Positions 1 to 7,372 of a stretch of DNA of 33,128 nucleotides are shown here, one piece after another. Within the stretch, counting starts at the first letter, position 1. Every line of letters starts with the position of its first letter. The stretch is from Myxococcaceae bacterium (GTDB lineage: Bacteria; Myxococcota; Myxococcia; Myxococcales; Myxococcaceae). Position numbers and translations under genes: made by a program. A model generated the notes under the pieces. The model worked only from the letters and a program-made list of their open reading frames with translations. It did not search any database and was not told the DNA's origin. The DNA lies in contig JADGHL010000049.1 of the NCBI GenBank assembly GCA_019686135.1, forward strand, positions 1 to 33,128, written 5' to 3'.

Positions 1-91
1 CACGACCGTGAACAAGGCTGCAACGACGAAGAAGGCCGCAACGGCAAAGAGCGGCGCGACCGTGAGTAAGGCCGGAGCCACGAAGAAGGCC
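1..91 (+). repeat. Direct repeat copy 1 (91 bp) inside H1-like gene
   Basis: These 91 bases are identical to positions 142-232. The spacing of 141 bp equals 47 codons, so the repeat is in frame and duplicates the Lys/Ala tail units. The left end is cut by the window and may extend further. Confidence 0.9.
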
Positions 92-553
92 GCGGGGGCG
101 AAGGGATTTGCGGCGCGCAGAGCTGCGACCGCGAAGAACGGCACGACCGTGAACAAGGCTGCAACGACGAAGAAGGCCGCAACGGCAAAGAGCGGCGCGA
201 CCGTGAGTAAGGCCGGAGCCACGAAGAAGGCCCGGCCGGCGAAGGAGACCGCGCCGAGAAGGGCCGTGACTTCGCAGAGCAGCGGGATGCGGGGCAAGGC
301 GGCAACGACGAAGGCGGTCGCGCCGGCGCAGGAGGTCCCGTCGAGGAAAGCCGCAACGACAAGGATGGCCCCGCGAGCGGAGAAGACCGCACCGAAGCAG
401 AAGGCCGCGCCGAAGATGACCGCGGCCCGAAGCCAGCGCCCACGCCGCACACCGAATCCAGCCATGCCGGCCCACGCGGGCCGGCATCCCACAAACCGCT
501 CACTCCTCACGACCCACCGAAGTCGGATCGCGAAGAAGGGGAGGCGGTCATGA
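2..553 (+). CDS. Histone H1-like Lys/Ala-rich protein (5' partial)
   Basis: The reading frame is already open at the left edge of the window, so the true start lies upstream. The visible 184 or so residues are almost entirely Ala, Lys, Thr, Arg, Gly and Ser in short blocks such as ATTKKAATAKSG and TVSKAGATKKA. That composition is typical of bacterial histone H1-like / AlgP-like nucleoid proteins, which bind DNA through a disordered basic tail. Two in-frame copies of a 91-bp block lie 141 bp (47 codons) apart. The last 40 residues are more Pro/His/Arg-rich and less regular. The TGA stop overlaps the ATG of the next gene (ATGA), suggesting translational coupling. No folded domain is visible. 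Composition alone supports the function; a low-complexity protein of another role cannot be excluded. Confidence 0.6.
   Translation, partial: TTVNKAATTKKAATAKSGATVSKAGATKKAAGAKGFAARRAATAKNGTTVNKAATTKKAATAKSGATVSKAGATKKARPAKETAPRRAVTSQSSGMRGKAATTKAVAPAQEVPSRKAATTRMAPRAEKTAPKQKAAPKMTAARSQRPRRTPNPAMPAHAGRHPTNRSLLTTHRSRIAKKGRRS
142..232 (+). repeat. Direct repeat copy 2 (91 bp) inside H1-like gene
   Basis: This is an exact copy of positions 1-91. Sequence identity at every base, including synonymous sites, points to a recent slippage or unequal-crossover duplication rather than convergent low complexity. Confidence 0.9.
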
Positions 554-1266
554 GTGGCGGCGGTCCGAAGTACGAGCGGTATGAGCGCGAGCCGCCGAAG
601 CCCGAGGAGTTGGTGCTCGATGTCCGCAAGGAGCGCATCGAGAAGGTGATCGCGAACCGAACGCGGTCGTTCACCGTGGTGCTCGATCGCCTCGAGGACA
701 GCTTCAACATGGGCGCCGTCGTCCGCACCTGTGAGGGTATGGGCCTGCAGGAGGTACATGTCGTCAAGAACCCCGAGGCGCCGTTCCTCCCGAACACGAA
801 GGTGACCCAGGGCTGCGAGAAGTGGATCGACGTCGTGAAGCACGAGACCTTCGCGGAGGCCCGCGAGCACCTCAAGTCACGCGGCTTCACGATCTATGCG
901 TCGGCGATCCGGGAGGACGCGACCTCGCTGTTCGAGCTGAAGTTCGATCGGAAGATCGCCCTTGTCTTCGGGAACGAACGCCACGGCGTCTCCGACGAGG
1001 TGCTCGCCGGCGTGGACGGCGTGTTCTGGATCCCGATGCGCGGCTTCACCCAGAGCCTCAACGTCTCCGCGGCCGTGTCCGCCTCGGTGACGCGCGCGAT
1101 CGCCTGGCGCGCCGAGCACCTCGGCCCCGCGGGCGATCTCTCCCCGGAGGAGCAGGGAGCCTTGTGCGAGCGCTTCCTCCTCCTGTCGCTCAAGCAGCGT
1201 AAGCGTTTCGCGAAGGCGGTGGGCGGCGGGTTGAATCCGGGAGGAGCCCCCTCGTCCACAAAGTAG
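550..1266 (+). CDS. TrmH/SpoU-family RNA 2'-O-ribose methyltransferase
   Basis: This 238-residue protein has the three motifs of the SPOUT (trefoil-knot) methyltransferases. Motif 1 is at residues 50-60 (EDSFNMGAVVRT, with the catalytic Arg59), motif 2 at 137-146 (ALVFGNERHG) and motif 3 at 163-175 (MRGFTQSLNVSAA). The family transfers a methyl group from S-adenosylmethionine to a ribose 2'-OH, in TrmH on G18 of tRNA. Length and the basic C-terminal tail (residues 205-222, LLLSLKQRKRF) fit TrmH better than the larger RlmB type. The N-terminal 35 residues are charged. The ATG at 550 overlaps the stop of the upstream gene. The exact target (tRNA Gm18 or another position) cannot be read from sequence alone. 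Confidence 0.88.
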   Translation: MSGGGPKYERYEREPPKPEELVLDVRKERIEKVIANRTRSFTVVLDRLEDSFNMGAVVRTCEGMGLQEVHVVKNPEAPFLPNTKVTQGCEKWIDVVKHETFAEAREHLKSRGFTIYASAIREDATSLFELKFDRKIALVFGNERHGVSDEVLAGVDGVFWIPMRGFTQSLNVSAAVSASVTRAIAWRAEHLGPAGDLSPEEQGALCERFLLLSLKQRKRFAKAVGGGLNPGGAPSSTK

Positions 1267-1299
1267 CCGTCGAGTTCACCAAGCCCTACAGGGGATCCC

Positions 1300-2043
1300 A
1301 TGCTGATCGAATCCATGCTGTCCGCCTTCCTCTCCGTGATGCCCGCGGCCGCTCCCGGTCAGCCCCCGGGCACGCCGGAGCAGGGCGCGACCGAGAAGCC
1401 CGCTGCCGCCGCCGCGAAGCCGATGGCGCCGGACGTGAGGGCGCTCGTCGATCGGATGCAGGACTTCTACGAGAAGACGTCCGACTTCACCGCGGACTTC
1501 GATCAGAAGTACACGTACAAGAAGTTCAAGCGGACGCAGACCTCGTCGGGCAGCGTGATCTTCAAGAAGCCCGGGGTGATGCGCTGGGAGTACGTCGCGC
1601 CCAGCCCGAAGTCGTTCATCCTCGCGGGCGACAAGGTCTACGCGTACGACCCGCAGGCGATGCTCCTCACCAAGGCGAGCATCGACACCTCCCAGCTCTC
1701 GGCATCGGTCACCTTCCTGTTCGGCAAGGGCAGGCTCGCGGACGAGTTCTCCATCGAGAAGCTCGCCTGCAAGGACTGCAAGGGCACGCTGCTGCAGCTC
1801 ACGCCGATCAAGGCCGATCCCCGGTTCAAGCGCATCCTGCTCGAGGTCGATCCGCAGAGCGCTCAGGTGCTCCGCTCCACGGTGATCGACCCAGACGGGA
1901 GCGAGAATCAGATCACCTTCCGCAACCTGAAGACCAACACCGGCGTGACCGAGGCGGCGTTCAAGCTCAATCCTCCCGAGGGCACGCAGGTCCAGGACTA
2001 CACCCGGCCTCCCTCCGAGGGTGGCGCGCCCGAGAAGAAGTAG
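1300..2043 (+). CDS. lolA: Outer-membrane lipoprotein carrier protein LolA
   Basis: LolA is the periplasmic chaperone that takes lipoproteins from the LolCDE complex and carries them to the outer membrane. The 247-residue product begins with a short hydrophobic stretch (MLSAFLSVMPAAA) that could be a signal peptide, followed by a Pro/Ala-rich spacer to about residue 45. The LolA fold then follows: the helix LVDRMQDFYEKTSDFTADFDQ, the strand block SGSVIFKKPGVMRWEY (about 86-101), and AGDKVYAYDPQ near 110. The ATG at 1300 has AGGGG about 9 bases upstream; an ATG at 1315 is an alternative start. It lies 33 bp after the methyltransferase gene and 38 bp before a lipoprotein gene, so it is probably cotranscribed with both. 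Confidence 0.87.
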   Translation: MLIESMLSAFLSVMPAAAPGQPPGTPEQGATEKPAAAAAKPMAPDVRALVDRMQDFYEKTSDFTADFDQKYTYKKFKRTQTSSGSVIFKKPGVMRWEYVAPSPKSFILAGDKVYAYDPQAMLLTKASIDTSQLSASVTFLFGKGRLADEFSIEKLACKDCKGTLLQLTPIKADPRFKRILLEVDPQSAQVLRSTVIDPDGSENQITFRNLKTNTGVTEAAFKLNPPEGTQVQDYTRPPSEGGAPEKK

Positions 2044-2081
2044 GCGGAGCCCGGCGCGCGGCGGGCTACGATCGGCGCCGC

Positions 2082-3590
2082 ATGCGCGCTCTCCCCGTCG
2101 CCCTCCTCGCGCTGGTCCTCCACGCGGCATCCCTTTCAGGCTGCGCCGGCCGGCGTGCGGTTCCAGCGGACGAGCCGCAATCCCTCGCGGGCCTGGAGGC
2201 GCCGCTGGAGAGCAACGGGGCGGTGCGGCTCGGCGTGGCGGGGAGCGTGGAGGGCAGGCCGGCGCTGGTGATGTTCGAGGTCGCGCAGCCGCGGACGTCG
2301 GTGGCGCTGGGCTGCTTCGACGAAGAACCGAAGTCGCACGCCACGGTGCGGTTCAGCGACGCGCGCGGCGGGATGCTGGAGGCGTCCGAGATAGAAATCG
2401 CGGAGGTGCAGGTGGGCGGCCGGCGCCTGGGTGCGCTGGATGCCGCGGCGGCCGAAGGCGACGAGTGCGTGCTGACGCTCGGGTCCGACGTGCTGATGCC
2501 CTATGCGCTCACGATCGATCCCGGCCGCCGCAGCGTCCGCATCGGAGTGAGCCGACCCCGCGAGGTGTGGCTGCAGCAGGCGGCCACTCCGGATGAGGCG
2601 GCGCAGACGAAGGAGCTGCACCTGCTCGAGCTCGTGCGCGATCTGACCTCCGACTGGCCGCTTCTGGCGGTGCGCGCGCGGCAGGGAGAGGCGCAGCTGA
2701 CCGGCGCCTTCGTGCTCTCCACCAGCCTGGCGGAGTCCTACGTCGACGCCGCCTCGGCCGAACGCGCAGGGCTCCAGCGCGGCTCCGAGGTTCTGCGCGA
2801 TCTCGGCTTCCCGGAGCACGTGGAGCTCCCGAAGTCGCTGGGGACCGACCTGTTCACGCTCGAGCGCATCGAGCTGAGCCCCGGCTTCGGGCTGCGCTTC
2901 ACCGGCCTGCGCGCGGACGAGGGCTGGTCGAACCCCGGAGCGGTGGGCCTTCTGGGCGGGGACGTGTGGGGCCGCTTCGTCGCCACGGTGGATGTGGCGG
3001 CGGGCGTGCTCGCGCTCGAGCGGCCGCGCGTCTTCAGCTCCGGTGGGCGGCAGCGCTGTGTCACCGCGGCCGACGGCAGCGCCAGCGAGGAGGCGTGCTT
3101 CGTGCTGCACCAGACGCGCACCGAAGAGGGCCTCGACGTGGTGACCACCGTGTGGCGCGATCTCCCCCGCGGTGCGCGCGTCTACTTCGATGTGCTCGAT
3201 GGCCAGGGCCAACCGATCGGCGGCATGTGCCGGGTGGGGTTCACGTTTCCGCGCAGCGATCGCGGCGTGACCGCAGCGCACGAGCTCCCGTGGAAGGGGC
3301 TGGTGCGGGGACTGCCGGGCTGCGCGCAGGCGCTGGCGCACGCCGCCGAGGTCCGCTTCGGGCTTTGGGAGGAGGGCAGCATGGCGGAGTGTCCCGGCAC
3401 CTGCGCCTTCGTGGTCGACAACGTGACCGCGCGGGTGAGCTGCGAGTGCCAGACCTCCACGGTGGGCGTGATGAACCAGGCCGAACGGCAGTTCATGGAG
3501 CTGTACCGCGACCTGCAGGAGCGCAAGGACCTGAAGCGTCAGCCGCCGACAGGCAGAGGGCTCCGGGACGAGCCGGCCGACCCGCAGTAG
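2082..3590 (+). CDS. Lipoprotein with two aspartyl-protease-like lobes lacking catalytic Asp
   Basis: This is a 502-residue lipoprotein: the hydrophobic N-terminus ends in the lipobox LSGC (Cys21). Two consecutive segments resemble retropepsin/pepsin lobes. The first (about 46-155) has PALVMFEVAQPRTSVALGC where a protease would have its Asp-Thr-Gly loop, then LTLGSDVLMPYALTIDPGRR, the typical 'LG.D.L..f.v.iD' strand. The second (about 192-311) has FVLSTSLAESYVD and GLLGGDVWGRFVATVDVAAG. In both lobes the Asp is missing (Glu66-Val-Ala and Ser212-Thr-Ser), so proteolysis is unlikely. The last 190 residues contain several Cys (around 335-345 and 420-470) and no fold I recognise. I assign the fold by pattern, not by alignment. 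Its place after lolA fits an outer-membrane lipoprotein. Confidence 0.6.
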   Translation: MRALPVALLALVLHAASLSGCAGRRAVPADEPQSLAGLEAPLESNGAVRLGVAGSVEGRPALVMFEVAQPRTSVALGCFDEEPKSHATVRFSDARGGMLEASEIEIAEVQVGGRRLGALDAAAAEGDECVLTLGSDVLMPYALTIDPGRRSVRIGVSRPREVWLQQAATPDEAAQTKELHLLELVRDLTSDWPLLAVRARQGEAQLTGAFVLSTSLAESYVDAASAERAGLQRGSEVLRDLGFPEHVELPKSLGTDLFTLERIELSPGFGLRFTGLRADEGWSNPGAVGLLGGDVWGRFVATVDVAAGVLALERPRVFSSGGRQRCVTAADGSASEEACFVLHQTRTEEGLDVVTTVWRDLPRGARVYFDVLDGQGQPIGGMCRVGFTFPRSDRGVTAAHELPWKGLVRGLPGCAQALAHAAEVRFGLWEEGSMAECPGTCAFVVDNVTARVSCECQTSTVGVMNQAERQFMELYRDLQERKDLKRQPPTGRGLRDEPADPQ

Positions 3591-3648
3591 CACGCGCCAA
3601 TCCGCGTCGAGCACCCCGCCTCAAAGCCACCGTAAGCGCGCCTGCGGA

Positions 3649-3672
3649 AGACGGCAGACGGTAGACGGCAGA
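3649..3672. repeat. Short imperfect AGACGG-type tandem repeat
   Basis: Three imperfect copies of an AGACGGCA/AGACGGT unit sit in the 89-bp gap between the convergent lipoprotein gene and the fused monooxygenase gene. No U-tract terminator is visible there. The function is unknown; it may be simple slippage sequence. Confidence 0.5.
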
Positions 3673-3679
3673 CCGGACG

Positions 3680-5968
3680 TCACCGCCGCCGCGGCGTGAC
3701 CGAATGATACGGGTTCGGCCACGGCACCTCCGGATAGCCCTGCTCGGCGGCAGCGGCCATCGTCCAGTGCGGGTTCAAAAGGTGCGGCCGAGCCAGCGCG
3801 CACAGGTCCGCCCGCCCGGAGGCGATGATGGTGTTCACCTGATCCGCCGAGACGATGTTGCCCACGGCGATGGTGGGGATGTGCGCCTCGTTGCGGATGA
3901 GGTCCGCGAACCGCGTCTGCCACATCCGGCCGTAGACCGGCTGCTGGTGCGGCACGGTCTGGCCCGTGGAGACGTGGAGCAGGTCGCAGCCGTGCTCGCG
4001 GAACGCGCGGCCGATCGCCACCGCGTCCTCTTCGCTGAGACCGCCCTCCGCCCAGTCGCAGGCGGAGATGCGCACCGACATCGGCTTGTGCTTCGGCCAG
4101 ACCGCGCGCACCGCGTCGAACACCTCGAGCGGGAAGCGGAGCCGATTTTCGATCCGGCCGCCGTACTCGTCGTCGCGGTGATTGGTGAGCGGCGACAGAA
4201 AGCTCGCCAGAAGGTACCCGTGCGCCATGTGCAGCTCGAGCAGGTCGAAGCCGCACGCCTCCGCCATCTGCGCGGCGCGCACGAAGTCCGCGCGCACCTT
4301 CGCCATGTCCTCCGCAGTGGCGGCGCGCGGCGTCTGGTTCTCCGGGCTCCAGGGGATGGCCGACGCGGAGATGAGCGGCCAGTTCCCGGTCGGCAGCGGG
4401 ACGTCGTAGCCCTCCCACCCGACGCGGGTGCTGCCCTTGCGGCCGGCATGACCGAGCTGCAGCGCGATCTTCGCGGGCGACCGCTGGTGGACGAAGTCGA
4501 CGATCCGCCGCCAGGCGCGCTCGTGCTCGGGCGCGTACATCCCGGCGCATCCGGGCGTTATGCGTCCCTCCGGGGAGACGCAGGTCATCTCGGTGTATAC
4601 CAGGGCGGCGCCGCCCAGCGCGAAGCTGCCCAGGTGCACGAGGTGGAAGTCGTCCGGCGTGCCGTCCTTCGCCGAGTACATCGCCATCGGCGACACGACG
4701 ACGCGGTTGTGGAGGACGAGGTCGCGCACCTTGAACGCGGTGAACATCGGCGGCGGCGTGGGGTGCGGCGCGGGACGCGTGTACGGCCCGTCCCCGACGC
4801 ACGCCAGCGGATCGGCGCCGCACAGCTGCTTGCGCGCTTGTGCCGCGAACCACTCGGTGACCGCGCCGGTGAAGCCCGGATCGCGCATTCGCAGGTTGTC
4901 GAAGCCGATCCGCTTGGACCGCGTCAGCAGGCTGAACGCCGCCTGCATCGCCGGCTGGGCGTGGTAGCGGCGGGTGTTCTCGAACCACAACAGCGAGTCC
5001 TGCGCGGCCTTCTGCGTGCGCTCGACCATGCCCCTGCGTTCGGTCTCGTAGGCCTCCAGCGCTTCGCGCACGTCGTTCGGGTGCTGCTTCATCGCGGCCG
5101 CCAGCGAGATGGCGTCCTCGAGCGCGAGCTTGGTCCCCGATCCGATGGAGAAGTGCGCGGTGTGCGCCGCGTCCCCGAGCAGCACCACGTTCTCGTGCCG
5201 CCACGTCTTGTTTCGCACGGTGACGAAGTTGATCCACGTGGACTTATTGAGCAGCAGCGGGTTGCCGTCGAGGTACCGGGCGAAGACCCCTTCGAGGTAC
5301 CGGGCGCCCTCCTCGGGCGTCATCTTGTCCAGCCCCGCGGTCCGCCAGCTCCGCTCGTCGCACTCGACGATGAAGGTGCTGGCGCTCTTGTCGAAGCGGT
5401 AGGCGTGGACCTGGAAGAGGCCGTGCGCGTTCTCCTCGAAGATGAAGGTGAAGGCCTCGAACAACTTGTGCGTGCCCAACCAGATGTAGCGGGCCTTGCG
5501 GAAGTCGAGGTCGGGCTGGAAGGTCGCCGCGTACTTCTGGCGGACGATCGACCGGACGCCGTCCGCGCCGACGAGCAAATCCCACTCGCGCGGATCCGGC
5601 ACTTCCGTGAGCTCCTTCTCGAAGTGGATCCGCACGCCCAGCTCGAGCGCGCGGTCCTGCAGGATGCGGAGGAGCGCCTTGCGGGCGATCCCCGAGAAGC
5701 CATGGCCGGTCGACCGGAAGCGCTCGCCCTTGATGTGGATGTCGATGTCGTTCCAGTGGGCGAACGTCCGGGTGATGGCCTGGTGCGTCGGGCCGTCCGC
5801 CTCGAGCAGGTTGCCCAACGTCTCGTCCGAGAACACCACGCCCCAACCGAAGGTCTGGTCGGGCGGGTTGCGCTCGAAGACCTCGATGTGATGCCCCGGG
5901 TCCAGCTTCTTCATCAGGATGCTGAAGTACAGGCCCGCCGGGCCACCGCCGATGACGCCGATTCTCAT
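3680..5968 (-). CDS. Fused FAD monooxygenase / Old Yellow Enzyme (2-aminobenzoyl-CoA or salicylyl-CoA hydroxylase type)
   Basis: The 762-residue protein joins two enzymes. Residues 1-400 are a class A flavin monooxygenase with the dinucleotide motif GGGPAG (7-12), a DG motif (LVGADGVRS, 132-140) and the GD motif [16 protein letters not shown] (263-278). Residues from about 408 are an NADH:flavin oxidoreductase barrel ([42 protein letters not shown]). This fusion is known from 2-aminobenzoyl-CoA monooxygenase/reductase and from proteins annotated as salicylyl-CoA 5-hydroxylase/oxidoreductase. These hydroxylate an aromatic acyl-CoA and, in the aminobenzoyl case, reduce the ring for non-classical aromatic degradation. 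The start is set at ATG 5968 because the FAD motif begins directly there. No aryl-CoA ligase gene is adjacent, so the substrate is open. Confidence 0.85.
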   Translation of the reverse strand: MRIGVIGGGPAGLYFSILMKKLDPGHHIEVFERNPPDQTFGWGVVFSDETLGNLLEADGPTHQAITRTFAHWNDIDIHIKGERFRSTGHGFSGIARKALLRILQDRALELGVRIHFEKELTEVPDPREWDLLVGADGVRSIVRQKYAATFQPDLDFRKARYIWLGTHKLFEAFTFIFEENAHGLFQVHAYRFDKSASTFIVECDERSWRTAGLDKMTPEEGARYLEGVFARYLDGNPLLLNKSTWINFVTVRNKTWRHENVVLLGDAAHTAHFSIGSGTKLALEDAISLAAAMKQHPNDVREALEAYETERRGMVERTQKAAQDSLLWFENTRRYHAQPAMQAAFSLLTRSKRIGFDNLRMRDPGFTGAVTEWFAAQARKQLCGADPLACVGDGPYTRPAPHPTPPPMFTAFKVRDLVLHNRVVVSPMAMYSAKDGTPDDFHLVHLGSFALGGAALVYTEMTCVSPEGRITPGCAGMYAPEHERAWRRIVDFVHQRSPAKIALQLGHAGRKGSTRVGWEGYDVPLPTGNWPLISASAIPWSPENQTPRAATAEDMAKVRADFVRAAQMAEACGFDLLELHMAHGYLLASFLSPLTNHRDDEYGGRIENRLRFPLEVFDAVRAVWPKHKPMSVRISACDWAEGGLSEEDAVAIGRAFREHGCDLLHVSTGQTVPHQQPVYGRMWQTRFADLIRNEAHIPTIAVGNIVSADQVNTIIASGRADLCALARPHLLNPHWTMAAAAEQGYPEVPWPNPYHSVTPRRR

Positions 5969-6102
5969 GCTGGCTGGCGGGTGTAATTGACGAGGCCGGA
6001 CGTGTCCACGCAGACGGATGGTCGTCTGCCCTGCGGAGGGCCGGGCCCGCATGGCCGCTCGGCGCCATGGCTCCTACCTTCTGCTGAAGGAGGCACCGAC
6101 CG

Positions 6103-6393
6103 ATGAAGCCCGTCGAGATCTACGTGACGGAGGGTTGCAAGCTCTGTGCGCGTGCGCGCCAGCTCTTGATGAGCAAGGGCGTCCTCTTCACGGAACGTGA
6201 CATCACCTTCGCGGACGATCTCCGCCAGGAGCTGGTCCGCCGGTGCGGGAAGGAGACCACGCCGCAGATCTTCATCGGCGGAGAGCACATCGGCGGGTAC
6301 GAGGAGCTGCGCCGGCTGGACGAGTCCGGGGAGCTCGCCAGAAAGCTGTCGTACAGCGGCGACGCCAGCGACCTACGGACCTCGCACGTGTAG
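6103..6393 (+). CDS. Glutaredoxin (GrxC-like, CxxC active site)
   Basis: This 96-residue thioredoxin-fold protein has the dithiol active site CKLC (Cys12 and Cys15) after the first strand VEIYVTEG. The cis-proline motif TTPQIFIGG lies near 60 and the glutathione-binding GGYEEL near 69. Glutaredoxins reduce disulphides and glutathionylated proteins in the cytoplasm at the expense of glutathione. The start is well supported: AAGGAGG at 6087-6093 is 9 bases before the ATG. It is transcribed divergently from the fused monooxygenase gene across 134 bp. The last 12 residues are a non-conserved tail. The middle residues KL replace the more usual PY, which may alter redox potential or partner choice. 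Confidence 0.85.
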   Translation: MKPVEIYVTEGCKLCARARQLLMSKGVLFTERDITFADDLRQELVRRCGKETTPQIFIGGEHIGGYEELRRLDESGELARKLSYSGDASDLRTSHV

Positions 6394-6445
6394 GCCAACT
6401 TCCCGGAGGTGACCGGCACGGCGCGTAGTACGCTGGCGGCCACTC

Positions 6446-6865
6446 ATGCGAGTCCTGCTCGTCGACGACAGCGGCACCGTGCTCGGGATGATGAAGGCGC
6501 TCCTCGAACAGATGGGCCACACGGTGGCCGTCGCCAAAGACGGCGACGCCGGCCTGGAGGTGATCGCCGACTTCGAGCCCGACGTCGTGGTGTGCGACCT
6601 CAAGATGCCCCGGATGAACGGGCTTCAAGTGGTGCGGGCGGTGCGCGACCGTTCCGCGACGCTCCCGGTCATCATCTTTACCGATGAGGCGGACGTGCCG
6701 CGCGCGGTGGAGGCGATGAAGGAGGGCGCCTACAGCTACGTGGTGAAGGGCTCGCCGGTGGAGCGGCTGGCGGAGGAGATCGAAGCCGCGTTCGCGCAGA
6801 AGAACCGGCTGGAGCGGGCGCGCGCGCTGGAGCGGGAGAGGGAGAAGGAGAAGCTCCGCTCCTGA
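6446..6865 (+). CDS. Single-domain response regulator (CheY-like) with charged C-terminal helix
   Basis: The 139-residue protein is a receiver domain with the acidic pair Asp7/Asp8, the phosphoacceptor Asp51 (VVVCDLKMPRMNG), the switch Thr79 (IIFTDEAD) and Lys101 (YVVKGSP). These receive a phosphoryl group from a histidine kinase and signal by protein contact. No DNA-binding or enzymatic domain follows. Instead residues 113-139 form a strongly charged helix rich in Arg, Glu and Lys (RLERARALEREREKEKLRS) that could be a short coiled coil. No kinase gene is adjacent, so it is an orphan regulator here. The start ATG has only a weak upstream GGCGG. It is 52 bp downstream of the glutaredoxin gene, possibly cotranscribed. 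Confidence 0.87.
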   Translation: MRVLLVDDSGTVLGMMKALLEQMGHTVAVAKDGDAGLEVIADFEPDVVVCDLKMPRMNGLQVVRAVRDRSATLPVIIFTDEADVPRAVEAMKEGAYSYVVKGSPVERLAEEIEAAFAQKNRLERARALEREREKEKLRS

Positions 6866-6872
6866 ACCCCGT

Positions 6873-7348
6873 TCAGTGAAGCGGCTCCACGCCGGCGCGT
6901 CCCGAGAGCTTCTCGTTCACGAGGCGGAGCAGCATCTGCTGCGTCTGCAGCGCCCTCGCCCGGAGCGCCGGGACGCGTTCGTGGATCTTCGCCCGGATCT
7001 CGGACCGGATGTCCCACGACCGATCGATCCGCGCGATGAGCTGGCCGATTCCGATGCTGCCCAGCGGAGGGCACTCCAGATCGAGATCCTCTAATAGCCC
7101 CATCACCTGGGACGCGTAGGGAAGCGCCGCGAAGATGAGGAAGTGCAGGCGCAAGCCGATCGCGAACTCGAACCGGCCCATGAGGTCGAGGATCTGACGC
7201 GCCGAGTAGCGCCGCAGGACCTCGGCCCGGCGTTGTGCTTGTGGGCCACCACCGCGTGGCTGTGCTGCACGTCGGTCTCCTCCATCGGCACGAAGACGAC
7301 CTCGGCGTCGTAGCGTTCGATCATGAAGTCCGCGCGTTGGCCAAAAGC
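6873..7348 (-). pseudogene. Remnant of a polysaccharide pyruvyl transferase family gene (truncated, frameshifted)
   Basis: Two reading frames together give the C-terminal part of a pyruvyl transferase (CsaB/WcaK-type) protein. The first frame (7348 to about 7235) reads AFGQRADFMIERYDAE then VVFVPMEETDVQHSHAVVA. The second (about 7233 to 6873) continues RRAEVLRRYSARQILDLM and FAIGLRLHFLIFAALPYAS. The join needs a one-base frame change near 7225-7235. The conserved 'R.LHFLIFA' motif is kept, but the usual segment between FAAL and the next ALPYAS (about six residues with 'VPF') is missing. The N-terminal half is absent: an in-frame TGA lies at 7357 and the next gene's end overlaps. It is likely non-functional. 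The C-terminal 60 residues remain open to the TGA at 6873. Confidence 0.72.
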
Positions 7349-7372
7349 GCACGTTCAACGCCGCGACCCCGG

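Noticed and set aside
1-232. Direct repeats considered as a CRISPR array or regulatory repeats
   Set aside because: The units are in frame, codon-spaced and encode the Lys/Ala tail of a protein, with no unique spacers of constant length.
3704-5986. Long plus-strand open frame of 760 codons opposite the fused monooxygenase gene
   Set aside because: It is an antisense shadow caused by high GC at third codon positions; the product is Arg/Val/His-rich without any motif, while the opposite strand has clear enzyme motifs.
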